Assembly (NCBI GenBank): GCA_022791215.1
Contig: JAAVYQ010000074.1
Coordinates: forward strand, 1 to 5,604
DNA: 5,604 nucleotides
Direction of reading: 5' to 3'
DNA from: Bacilli bacterium
GTDB taxonomy: Bacteria; Bacillota_I; Bacilli_A; RF39; UBA660
Both the position numbers and the translations under genes were made by a program. A model generated the notes under the pieces. It was not told where the DNA came from and made no database searches. It saw only the letters and a list, made by a program, of their open reading frames with translations. Shown piece after piece: positions 1-4,350 of this stretch; the first letter of the stretch is position 1; the number at the start of each line of letters is the position of its first letter.

Positions 1-68
1 ACTTAAATATAAGAAAAAGTTATACATTACATAAGAAATATTTATTATACTTATATAACATAAAAATA

Positions 69-74
69 TATAAT
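69..74 (+). promoter_or_regulatory. Candidate -10 box of the promoter for the 97-1523 gene pair
   Basis: A perfect TATAAT lies 22 bases before the ATG at 97. It is followed by a Shine-Dalgarno-like GAAAGGAAAG at 81-90. The hexamer 17 bp upstream (46-51, TATACT) matches TTGACA poorly, and the whole 1-96 stretch is almost pure A+T, where TATAAT-like strings arise by chance. The gene pair needs a promoter in or before this stretch, and this is the best candidate visible. Confidence 0.35.
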
Positions 75-96
75 ATAACTGAAAGGAAAGATAAAC

Positions 97-591
97 ATGA
101 ATAATGAAATATATTTAGAATTTACAAGAATAAGGAAAAAAGAAGAACAAGAGTCAAAAGATATAGAAAATTTATTTAGCATTATTGATTTTAAAAACTA
201 CTTTAAAACTGAAGAAAGCAAAAAAGCAATTCAAGAAATACAAGGATATCTAAGAAAAGCACAACAAAGAGATTATAAACATTTATATGAAATAAGAAAT
301 AAATTATTAAATACTTGCGATCATGAAATAATAATAAAAACACAAGAAACTTTGATGTGTGCAATATGTGGAAAAAGAATAAATGCTTTAGAAGAGCATC
401 CAAATATAATGATTGAAATTGAAGATTATACGGAATTAGAAGATATATTAAAAATAGCTGAAGAAACAATAGAAGAAATTGCGAATGAAAACTTAATTTT
501 AATAGAAAACTTTGAAACAATATTTAGAGAAAAAATAAAAGTACACATCCAAACAAAGCAACATTCATATAAAATAAGGAGAAACAAATGA
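97..591 (+). CDS. Hypothetical protein with C-x-H/C-x2-C zinc-site pattern (164 aa)
   Basis: I do not recognise the family. The start is supported by GAAAGGA at 81-87, with about 9 bases of spacing. The protein is highly charged and predicted mostly helical. Residues 1-70 are rich in Lys, Glu and Gln and coiled-coil-like. The middle carries Cys74-x-His76 and Cys88-x2-Cys91, followed by Gly-Lys-Arg, a spacing suited to one small zinc knuckle. Residues 105-150 form an acidic helical stretch, and the C-terminus is basic. There is no signal peptide or membrane segment, so a cytoplasmic location is expected. The TGA stop overlaps the next start (ATGA), so the two are almost certainly translated from one mRNA and may work together. 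The next protein has the same zinc pattern at a similar position, which suggests old duplication. An assembly or nucleic-acid-binding role would be a guess. Confidence 0.8.
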   Translation: MNNEIYLEFTRIRKKEEQESKDIENLFSIIDFKNYFKTEESKKAIQEIQGYLRKAQQRDYKHLYEIRNKLLNTCDHEIIIKTQETLMCAICGKRINALEEHPNIMIEIEDYTELEDILKIAEETIEEIANENLILIENFETIFREKIKVHIQTKQHSYKIRRNK

Positions 592-1523
592 CAAAAAATG
601 AAATATTAGAATTAATAGAATATAGAAGAAAACTAGAAGAATCACATTTAGGAGACCAAAACAAAAATAGAAATAAAGATTTATTAGACATAGAAATACC
701 TGACATACCTACAATAAACGAAAATTTACAAGCAATAAAAAAAGAATTACAACAATTAAAAGCCACAAAACAAAAAGCGATAGACTATGTAAAAGCTAAG
801 AAAAAAGCAATAGAAAAAATTAAGTGTACACATCCTTTAATATACACTTCACAAGGTGGAGGTTTTGGAGTTGAAGAAAGTTATAAGCCAAGAAGATGCA
901 TACTTTGTAGAAAAAAATTAACAGAAAAAAAGTCAAACACTGTAGAATTAAAAGATAGTTTTTACGATGAAGAAAGACTAATAAAAAATTATAATTTCTC
1001 ATATCTATATCCATTAATAATAGAAATACTAAAAAAATATAATTCAGATGAAGAAGTTGATTTAAACGAAGAATTTTTAAACTTATTTAAACAAGATATT
1101 ATAGGAGAAGTAAAAATAAATGGAATAAAATATAAAAGGACATATAAGATCTTAATGATTGGAGAAAGCATAAATAACAAGCCCAATAAAGACTTATTAA
1201 CAATTATAAAACATATAAATAATATTCCAAGAATAAATTTAGAAGTAGTTATCTCACAAGATATAGAATATCCGAGAAGCAAGGAAGAATTTAACACACT
1301 AGAAGATTTAAAAAATATTTTAAAAGAAAAAGCCAAAAATAAATATGACTTAATTATAGATTTAACAAACATACTTGAATTTCAAATCGTAAATGGAGAA
1401 ATAAAAGCCAACTACAAACAAATTAACTTAGAAGAATTATTTCCTAACACAACTATAGCATTTGAAAACTTATTTAAAAACAACGAATCATTAACACAAG
1501 ATATAAAAAGACTTATACTGTAA
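588..1523 (+). CDS. Hypothetical protein: coiled coil, C-x-H/C-x2-C zinc site, Rossmann-like C-terminal half (311 aa)
   Basis: I do not recognise the family. The start codon overlaps the upstream stop by four bases (ATGA at 588-591). It has a strong AAGGAGA at 576-582, so translation is both coupled and independently initiated. In order: a charged helical N-terminus with a likely coiled coil at about 42-79; Cys80-x-His82 and Cys104-x2-Cys107 (a four-ligand zinc pattern with 21 residues between the halves, containing a Gly-rich loop at 90-94); then a mixed alpha/beta half from about residue 183. In that half a hydrophobic strand at 187-192 ends in Gly-Glu-Ser (192-194), and another at 254-259 ends in Asp-Leu-Thr, resembling the strands of a Rossmann-like or P-loop-less nucleotide fold. 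No Walker A motif is present. No signal peptide or membrane segment is visible. The shared zinc pattern with the 164-residue neighbour suggests paralogous or partner proteins. Confidence 0.82.
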   Translation: MTKNEILELIEYRRKLEESHLGDQNKNRNKDLLDIEIPDIPTINENLQAIKKELQQLKATKQKAIDYVKAKKKAIEKIKCTHPLIYTSQGGGFGVEESYKPRRCILCRKKLTEKKSNTVELKDSFYDEERLIKNYNFSYLYPLIIEILKKYNSDEEVDLNEEFLNLFKQDIIGEVKINGIKYKRTYKILMIGESINNKPNKDLLTIIKHINNIPRINLEVVISQDIEYPRSKEEFNTLEDLKNILKEKAKNKYDLIIDLTNILEFQIVNGEIKANYKQINLEELFPNTTIAFENLFKNNESLTQDIKRLIL

Positions 1524-1533
1524 ACTCATAAAT

Positions 1534-1587
1534 ACCCTGTTTCAATATAAAGAAGCAGGGTTCAATAATGCATACAAATCTTTTTTT
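1534..1587 (+). terminator. Possible terminator after the two zinc-pattern genes
   Basis: Bases 1534-1543 (ACCCTGTTTC) pair with 1552-1561 (GAAGCAGGGT) in a 10-bp stem with one G-U pair and an 8-base loop. The stem starts 11 bases after the stop at 1523. The only long T-run (1581-1587) begins 19 bases beyond the stem, so this is not a textbook intrinsic terminator. It may instead be a 3'-end-stabilising hairpin, with termination elsewhere. No ORF is visible between 1524 and the tRNA. Confidence 0.45.
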
Positions 1588-1661
1588 ATTCAAAATTTAT
1601 AACAATAATTTTAAATTTAATCAACATTAATTCAAAAAAGCATATTATATAATATAACAAT

Positions 1662-1690
1662 TTGACAAATGAAGATTATTATTGTAAAAT
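1662..1690 (+). promoter_or_regulatory. Sigma-A-type promoter of tRNA-Cys
   Basis: A perfect -35 TTGACA (1662-1667) and a -10 TAAAAT (1685-1690) are separated by exactly 17 bp. The predicted start is near 1697, about 16 bases before the mature tRNA 5' end at 1713. This is the best promoter in the window, as expected for a stable RNA gene. Confidence 0.85.
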
Positions 1691-1712
1691 AATTCTACAA
1701 GAAACAAAAAAT

Positions 1713-1786
1713 GGACCTATAGCCAAGTGGTAAGGCATGGGACTGCAACTCCCTGATCGTTGGTTCAAATCCGACTAGGTCCTCCA
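1713..1786 (+). tRNA. tRNA-Cys (anticodon GCA)
   Basis: A full cloverleaf can be drawn. Acceptor stem: 1713-1719 GGACCTA with 1776-1782 TAGGTCC. D stem: GCC/GGC (1722-1724, 1734-1736). Anticodon arm: 1738-1742 with 1750-1754 and loop CTGCAAC. T arm: 1759-1763 with 1771-1775 and loop TTCAAAT. The anticodon GCA is at 1745-1747 and reads UGC/UGU. The discriminator base is U (1783), the known identity element for cysteinyl-tRNA synthetase, and CCA is encoded (1784-1786). The outermost anticodon-stem pair (positions 27-43) is a T-T mismatch. The 4-base variable loop is normal for class I. The gene stands alone with its own promoter and terminator. Confidence 0.97.
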
Positions 1787-1814
1787 TTGGGAAATCTGTC
1801 CGAACTTTTATAGT
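1787..1814 (+). promoter_or_regulatory. Candidate promoter between tRNA-Cys and its terminator
   Basis: TTGGGA (1787-1792) and TATAGT (1809-1814) are spaced 16 bp apart and start immediately after the tRNA CCA. If used, transcription would begin near 1821, and the hairpin at 1830-1866 would lie in the leader of the 91-residue gene. The match is moderate (4/6 and 5/6) and chance occurrence in A+T-rich DNA is possible. Confidence 0.3.
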
Positions 1815-1829
1815 TTAGGACTTAAATAT

Positions 1830-1866
1830 AAAGGTATCAATTTCAATAAGAAGTTGGTACTTTTTT
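1830..1866 (+). terminator. Intrinsic terminator of tRNA-Cys
   Basis: Bases 1830-1844 pair with 1850-1864 in a 15-bp stem containing three G-U pairs, closed by the 5-base loop AATAA. The stem runs straight into six T residues (1861-1866). The outer A-T pairs overlap the U-tract. It ends the tRNA transcript 44 to 80 bases past the mature 3' end. It sits only 28 bases before the next start codon, so it also lies in front of the 91-residue gene and could act as an attenuator for it. Confidence 0.85.
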
Positions 1867-2195
1867 AGTGTTTAAGTGAAAGGATGGATTTTAAATGATT
1901 AATATTACTACAAAGGAATTAGAAATGGAAAGTGAGTTAAAAAAGAAAATAGAATTTATATGTGATTTTTGTAATACTAAACCTACTATTATTAATGGTA
2001 ATATTCGTAATATTACTCGCACGAATTTAAGTTATGTTGAGCCACATAGAATTATTATTAAAGGTATAACCTTTCTTGCTTTTAATTACTCTAAAACTTT
2101 ATATATAAATAATCTATCAGAAAGTATAGAATTAAAAGATTTAGAAACCTTTATAAAACAATTAAACTAAATATAAGTATTTGTACTAACTTCTT
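1848..2195. repeat. 13-nt inverted repeat flanking the 91-residue gene
   Basis: AAGAAGTTGGTAC (1848-1860, the 3' arm of the tRNA terminator) can pair with GTACTAACTTCTT (2183-2195, just after the stop at 2170). It forms 13 bp with a single G-U. The coordinates given span both arms and the gene between them. It could be a coincidence, a remnant of a mobile boundary, or a long-range RNA pairing that competes with the terminator. Confidence 0.3.
1895..2170 (+). CDS. Hypothetical small protein (91 aa)
   Basis: I do not recognise the family. The ATG at 1895 has AAAGGA at 1879-1884, an acceptable ribosome site. The protein starts with a short charged helix, followed by Cys-Asp-Phe-Cys (residues 23-26), one C-x2-C half-site with no second pair. 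An Ile/Asn/Thr-rich beta-prone middle follows (about 29-75), then a helical C-terminus ending Lys-Gln-Leu-Asn. It has no signal peptide and no clear membrane segment. The coding stretch repeats codons such as ATT, AAT and ATA heavily. The gene follows the tRNA-Cys terminator by under 30 bases, so its own expression depends on readthrough or on the weak candidate promoter at 1787-1814. A 13-nt inverted repeat brackets it. A single C-x2-C could bind metal as a dimer; this is inference. Confidence 0.7.
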   Translation: MINITTKELEMESELKKKIEFICDFCNTKPTIINGNIRNITRTNLSYVEPHRIIIKGITFLAFNYSKTLYINNLSESIELKDLETFIKQLN

Positions 2196-2226
2196 CTAAA
2201 AATCGCCTTAAAATAGGCAAAAAAGG

Positions 2227-2251
2227 TGACTTCTCAAAGTAAATTCCCGTT
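2227..2251 (+). repeat. Left terminal inverted repeat (IRL) of the IS
   Basis: It reads TGACTTCTCA followed by AAGTAAATTCCCGTT and matches the reverse complement of 4247-4271 at 22 of 25 positions. Differences are at positions 4, 11 and 13. It contains the 14-bp core at 2238-2251. Both terminal copies have TTCTCA in front of the core where most internal copies have TAGACA, so terminal and internal sites are distinguishable classes. Confidence 0.85.
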
Positions 2252-2267
2252 ATGAAACTAGTGATTA

Positions 2268-2358
2268 TAGTCGAATACTTATGTCCCGTTATTTTTGATT
2301 TATTAAAATAGTCTAAAAAAAGAAGTGAAAAACTGAATTAGACAACTTATGTCCCGTT
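2268..2358 (+). repeat. Two subterminal core repeats at the IS left end
   Basis: ACTTATGTCCCGTT occurs identically at 2277-2290 and 2345-2358, in the same orientation as the core in the left terminal repeat (2238-2251). The second copy is preceded by TTAGACA, as in the right-end copies. The first has the weaker TAGTCGA. Core starts are 39 and 68 bp apart, so they are not regularly phased. The likely role is additional transposase binding. Confidence 0.75.
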
Positions 2359-2372
2359 TTTCACTTCTTTTT
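2315..2372 (-). terminator. Terminator of the IS operon (17-bp perfect stem, functional on both strands)
   Basis: Bases 2317-2333 are the exact reverse complement of 2356-2372, enclosing a 22-base loop. On the minus strand the stem is followed by a run of seven T (2321-2315), immediately after the stop codon of the 48-residue gene, which overlaps the stem (2371-2373). On the plus strand the stem also ends in T5, so it can block read-in from the 91-residue gene. The loop holds most of a subterminal core repeat, including its GACAACTTATGTC dyad. Confidence 0.85.
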
Positions 2373-2517
2373 ATCTGCCATAATTAGCCATTATTCGTTC
2401 GATGAATTTTCTAAATGTATACTTAACCTCATCATAATAAACTGGATCCAGTTTATATAAAATATAATACATATAATTATCTAAAAATTCTTCAAATTCT
2501 TTTCTATTCATTTTCAT
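2371..2517 (-). CDS. Small IS accessory protein, overlapping the transposase 3' end (48 aa)
   Basis: This is a short gene of no recognised family, inside the IS. ATG at 2517 is preceded by GGAGG (2530-2526) with 8 bases of spacing; the ribosome site lies within the last transposase codons. It overlaps the transposase by 14 bases in another frame, so translation is probably coupled. The 48-residue product begins Met-Lys-Met-Asn-Arg-Lys and is rich in Tyr, Phe, Lys and Glu. It looks like two amphipathic helices (about 4-22 and 28-44) broken by Leu-Asp-Pro at 23-25, and ends Asn-Tyr-Gly-Arg. It has no Cys and no signal peptide. Its stop codon sits at the foot of the operon terminator. Support comes from the strong, well-spaced Shine-Dalgarno, the coupling and the fit up to the terminator. 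A role as transposase regulator or partner is inference. Confidence 0.68.
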   Translation of the reverse strand: MKMNRKEFEEFLDNYMYYILYKLDPVYYDEVKYTFRKFIERIMANYGR

Positions 2518-3862
2518 ATTTTCTGCCTCCAAATATCTTTTCTTTTTCATTGCTTGTTAAGAATCTTATATTAGATTTCTTTATATCCTTAGAATCTAGA
2601 TATTTCTTTATATTCTCTATATTTTTATCTCCTAATAGTTTTGGAATTAACATTACATCTTCTTCCTTAATTTTATGTATACCTAAGTTATCTAAAGATA
2701 TATATTCGCTTACTAAATCAAATGGACACTTTCCATTTAGTTCTTCTCTACATAAACTATTTATATGAGAACATATTAAATTAAAGTCCTTTTGTCCATA
2801 AGATTTAAACGATACACCTTTAGGAATAATTCTTCTTATTAATTCATGATTATTTTCAATTGATCCTTTCTCATAACTCGCATAAGGATGACAATAAAAC
2901 ATATTAATTTCCTTGAACTCTTCTTTAAATTTTTCTATCGATATAAATTCTGCACCATTATCAGTTAGTAAAATTTCCATTATCCTATTAAATGCTTCTT
3001 TAGTTATTTTATCTCTAAATACTTTTAATGCTTCTATAACATCTTTATTTGTTTTTCTATCTAATTTAAGTATTAATAGAAATTGTATTTTAATTATTTT
3101 TAAAGTTAAAATAACAGGTTCGTTGTTATTCTTAATACCTTCAACGGTATCCATTTGCATTTCAATTGCATCAGGTTTTTCTTCTTTTACTTTTGAATAA
3201 TCTTCATAAGTACAACCATCAACATTTCTTTTGTAGGATTTATCTATGTCTTTCTTATTATTGGTTTCACTTTTTCTAGGTAAGTCTATTCTTTTAAGTT
3301 TTAATTGTCCTCTTCCTATTTGTTTATATATAGTGCTCCTTTTAAAATTAAATCCATGTTTATTAATTATGTTTAATGAATGATAGATAGACTTATTTTG
3401 TAACACTAAATAATAAAAATCATTGTTTAAAATATCTATTTCTATCTTTGTATAATGTAAACCCATTCTATCACTTTTCCAATTATTTCTATATTCACAA
3501 TCAGCGTTAGATGCTTTATAATAATATTTAGCATATCTACAGCCTTTTTTTGAAGTACATGAGTTGCAGATATGTGGAGAAGAGGTTAGCTTAGGACAAA
3601 GGCTAACTTCTATGTTTTTACAATATAAATAACATTCAAAACTTTTAACGTTACATTTTTCGTGTTTTAAGCAAACATTAGAATTATTAAAAGAAGATGG
3701 TAATACTATAGTTCTATGTTTAATAATTTCTTTAGCAATACCACTTCTATCTCTTCTAAGAACGTTGCCTATTTCTGTTATTTTTTTACCTTCATTTAAT
3801 AAATTTTCTATAATTAATCTACCTTCATAAGTTAAATGCACATTATTCGCTTTTTTCTTCAT
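2504..3862 (-). CDS. IS30-family DDE transposase with Cys-rich insertion (452 aa)
   Basis: The enzyme cuts and joins the IS ends by the RNase H-fold DDE mechanism. In order: an N-terminal helix-turn-helix (about 8-50, opening His-Leu-Thr-Tyr-Glu as in IS30 family proteins); a Cys-rich region with Cys at 64, 70, 77, 81, 89, 99, 102, 108 and 122, probably binding zinc; a second helical DNA-binding region up to the Leu-Pro-Arg-Lys at 194-197; and a catalytic core with Asp238 (Gln-Met-Asp-Thr-Val-Glu-Gly), Asp301 (Leu-Thr-Asp-Asn-Gly) and Glu336 (Glu-Asn-Asn-His), 34 residues after Asp301, close to the family's usual D-x33-E. It is longer than classical IS30 transposases (about 320-385). The catalytic triad is intact. 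The start overlaps the 64-residue gene by 20 bases. Its AAAGGAG (3885-3879) is 16 bases away, unusually far, implying coupling-dependent low expression. Confidence 0.95.
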   Translation of the reverse strand: MKKKANNVHLTYEGRLIIENLLNEGKKITEIGNVLRRDRSGIAKEIIKHRTIVLPSSFNNSNVCLKHEKCNVKSFECYLYCKNIEVSLCPKLTSSPHICNSCTSKKGCRYAKYYYKASNADCEYRNNWKSDRMGLHYTKIEIDILNNDFYYLVLQNKSIYHSLNIINKHGFNFKRSTIYKQIGRGQLKLKRIDLPRKSETNNKKDIDKSYKRNVDGCTYEDYSKVKEEKPDAIEMQMDTVEGIKNNNEPVILTLKIIKIQFLLILKLDRKTNKDVIEALKVFRDKITKEAFNRIMEILLTDNGAEFISIEKFKEEFKEINMFYCHPYASYEKGSIENNHELIRRIIPKGVSFKSYGQKDFNLICSHINSLCREELNGKCPFDLVSEYISLDNLGIHKIKEEDVMLIPKLLGDKNIENIKKYLDSKDIKKSNIRFLTSNEKEKIFGGRKYENE

Positions 3863-4037
3863 ATAAATTAATAATCAACTCCTTTAATTCATCTACTATT
3901 TCAGGAATAGCAGACATATACATATCGATTTCTTTATTATCTAAATCTTTTTCAGGATTATTTAGATAATAAAGATAAGAGGATACACAATTTTTAATAT
4001 CTTCTAAATACAACAAAATTTCATATAAATTTTTCAT
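3843..4037 (-). CDS. Small acidic IS accessory protein upstream of the transposase (64 aa)
   Basis: The family is not recognised. I choose ATG 4037 because AGAAGG (4048-4043) lies 5 bases upstream. A GTG at 4097 in the same frame would add 20 residues but has no separate ribosome site. The 64-residue product is helical and acidic: a Leu/Tyr-rich amphipathic helix at about 4-26, a Pro-Glu-Lys-Asp-Leu-Asp linker (28-33), and a Glu/Leu/Ile-rich helix at about 42-62 ending Glu-Lys-Ser-Glu. It has one Cys and no known DNA-binding motif. Its stop lies 20 bases inside the transposase, which is in the +1 frame, so it is co-transcribed and probably translationally coupled. By analogy with other elements that place a regulator before the transposase, it could modulate transposition, but nothing in the sequence proves that. 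An A6 run at 3856-3851 is in the overlap. Confidence 0.72.
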   Translation of the reverse strand: MKNLYEILLYLEDIKNCVSSYLYYLNNPEKDLDNKEIDMYMSAIPEIVDELKELIINLYEEKSE

Positions 4038-4069
4038 AACAACCTTCTTTCTTTCGCCTACCTTCAAAA

Positions 4070-4087
4070 TTAAGAAAATATCAGCAT
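4070..4087 (-). CDS. Possible 5-codon leader ORF of the IS operon
   Basis: ATG at 4087 opens Met-Leu-Ile-Phe-Ser-stop, preceded by GAGGTGA (4100-4094) with 6 bases of spacing. This is one of the strongest ribosome sites in the operon, yet it serves only five codons. The stop is 32 bases before the ATG of the 64-residue gene and in a different frame. It may be a real leader peptide or decoy site, or the relic of a longer gene start broken by a frameshift. A purely accidental match is also possible. Confidence 0.3.
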   Translation of the reverse strand: MLIFS

Positions 4088-4112
4088 AAGCTATCACCTC
4101 TGATGTTATGAT

Positions 4113-4141
4113 ATTTTATAGAAAAGTAATTGATTAGACAA
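4113..4141 (-). promoter_or_regulatory. Promoter of the IS operon, overlapping a core repeat
   Basis: On the minus strand TTGTCT (4141-4136) and TAAAAT (4118-4113) are separated by exactly 17 bp, placing the start near 4106, upstream of the leader and the 64-residue gene. The -35 hexamer is the reverse complement of AGACAA within the internal repeat at 4134-4154. A protein bound to that repeat would cover the -35 box, suggesting autorepression by the transposase or a partner. Confidence 0.65.
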
Positions 4142-4237
4142 CTAAATTCCCGTTTAATTGATTATAAGTTGATAACTATATGTTATAGACTAGTAGACAA
4201 CTAAATTCCCTCATTAGTAGACAAGTAAAATCCCGTC
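4134..4237 (+). repeat. Three subterminal core repeats at the IS right end
   Basis: Copies at 4134-4154 (TTAGACA then ACTAAATTCCCGTT), 4194-4212 (TAGACA then ACTAAATTCCCTC, losing the final GTT) and 4218-4237 (TAGACA then AGTAAAATCCCGTC). All three are in the same orientation as the left-end copies and opposite to the right terminal repeat. The third copy and the terminal repeat face each other 10 bases apart and can form a CCCGT/ACGGG hairpin. Core starts are 59 and 24 bp apart. Confidence 0.78.
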
Positions 4238-4246
4238 TATTTATAA

Positions 4247-4271
4247 AACGGGAATTTAGTATGAGAATTCA
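4247..4271 (-). repeat. Right terminal inverted repeat (IRR) of the IS
   Basis: The reverse complement reads TGAATTCTCA followed by TACTAAATTCCCGTT and matches the left terminal repeat at 22 of 25 positions. Its core (4260-4247) is identical to the internal copy at 4141-4154. Confidence 0.85.
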
Positions 4272-4298
4272 GACAAAATTTAAAAATTAAAAAAAGTA

Positions 4299-4327
4299 TT
4301 TACTTTTAAACAAAAATATAGTAAAAT
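4299..4327 (+). promoter_or_regulatory. Promoter of the candidate small RNA
   Basis: TTTACT (4299-4304; 4/6) and TAAAAT (4322-4327; 5/6) are 17 bp apart, predicting a start near 4334. It lies just outside the IS and points to a terminator 50 bases further on. The palindrome 4332-4350 begins right at the predicted start. Confidence 0.6.
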
Positions 4328-4331
4328 ACAC

Positions 4332-4350
4332 TTATTCCCAATGGGAATAA
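4332..4350. repeat. Perfect palindrome at a predicted transcription start
   Basis: TTATTCCC-AAT-GGGAATAA has 8-bp perfect arms around three bases. Lying across the +1 region, it could be an operator for a dimeric repressor or a 5' hairpin of the RNA. It does not match the IS core repeats or a PerR/Fur box that I recognise. Confidence 0.65.

Larger units (their letters stand above)
2227..4271 (-). mobile_element. IS30-family insertion sequence, about 2.05 kb, with three genes and multi-site ends
   Basis: The boundaries are set by 25-bp terminal inverted repeats (2227-2251 and 4247-4271; 22 of 25 positions identical, starting TGA and ending AAATTCCCGTT). Inside are a promoter at the right end, three minus-strand genes (64, 452 and 48 residues) and a perfect 17-bp-stem terminator at the left end. 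Typical IS30 elements are 1.0-1.3 kb with one transposase gene. The extra length here comes from a long Cys-rich transposase, two small accessory genes and ends of about 150 bp carrying repeated cores. I see no convincing target-site duplication: left flank ...AAAAGG, right flank GACAAA.... The true tips could be a base or two different, or the copy may be old or rearranged. All frames look intact, so it may be active. Confidence 0.85.

Noticed and set aside
203..520. Minus-strand open frame of 105 codons
   Set aside because: It is antisense to the 164-residue gene. Its Phe/Leu/Ser-rich product is the mirror of Lys/Glu-rich coding, and there is no ribosome site.
524..1372. Minus-strand open frames at 524-766, 820-1014 and 989-1372
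   Set aside because: All are antisense to the 311-residue gene, give low-complexity hydrophobic products typical of reversed A+T-rich coding, and lack ribosome sites.
97..1523. Possible use of TGA as tryptophan (Mycoplasma-type code)
   Set aside because: The 164-residue gene ends in TGA exactly where the next gene starts, and the tryptophan codons checked are TGG.
1713..1786. tRNA-Cys as the attachment site of an integrated element
   Set aside because: No second copy of the tRNA 3' end and no integrase gene are visible in the window.
1..1831. ACTTAAATATAA repeated at 1-12 and 1820-1831
   Set aside because: A 12-base A+T-only-like match is expected by chance in DNA of this composition, and nothing else links the two places.
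2205..2218. GCCT/AGGC hairpin as a minus-strand terminator outside the IS
   Set aside because: The stem is only 4 bp. The IS operon already ends at the 17-bp hairpin, so this is weak and unnecessary.
2550..3200. Plus-strand open frames at 2550-2768 and 2913-3200
   Set aside because: They are antisense to the transposase catalytic region, whose DDE motifs show which strand codes.
4038..4097. 20-residue N-terminal extension of the 64-residue IS protein from GTG 4097
   Set aside because: The GTG overlaps the ribosome site of the five-codon leader and has none of its own, while ATG 4037 has AGAAGG at good spacing.
2227..4271. Reading the repeated CCCGT cores as a CRISPR array or replication iterons
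   Set aside because: Spacing is irregular, copies sit at both ends of a transposase element with terminal copies inverted, and there are no spacers of even length and no replication gene.
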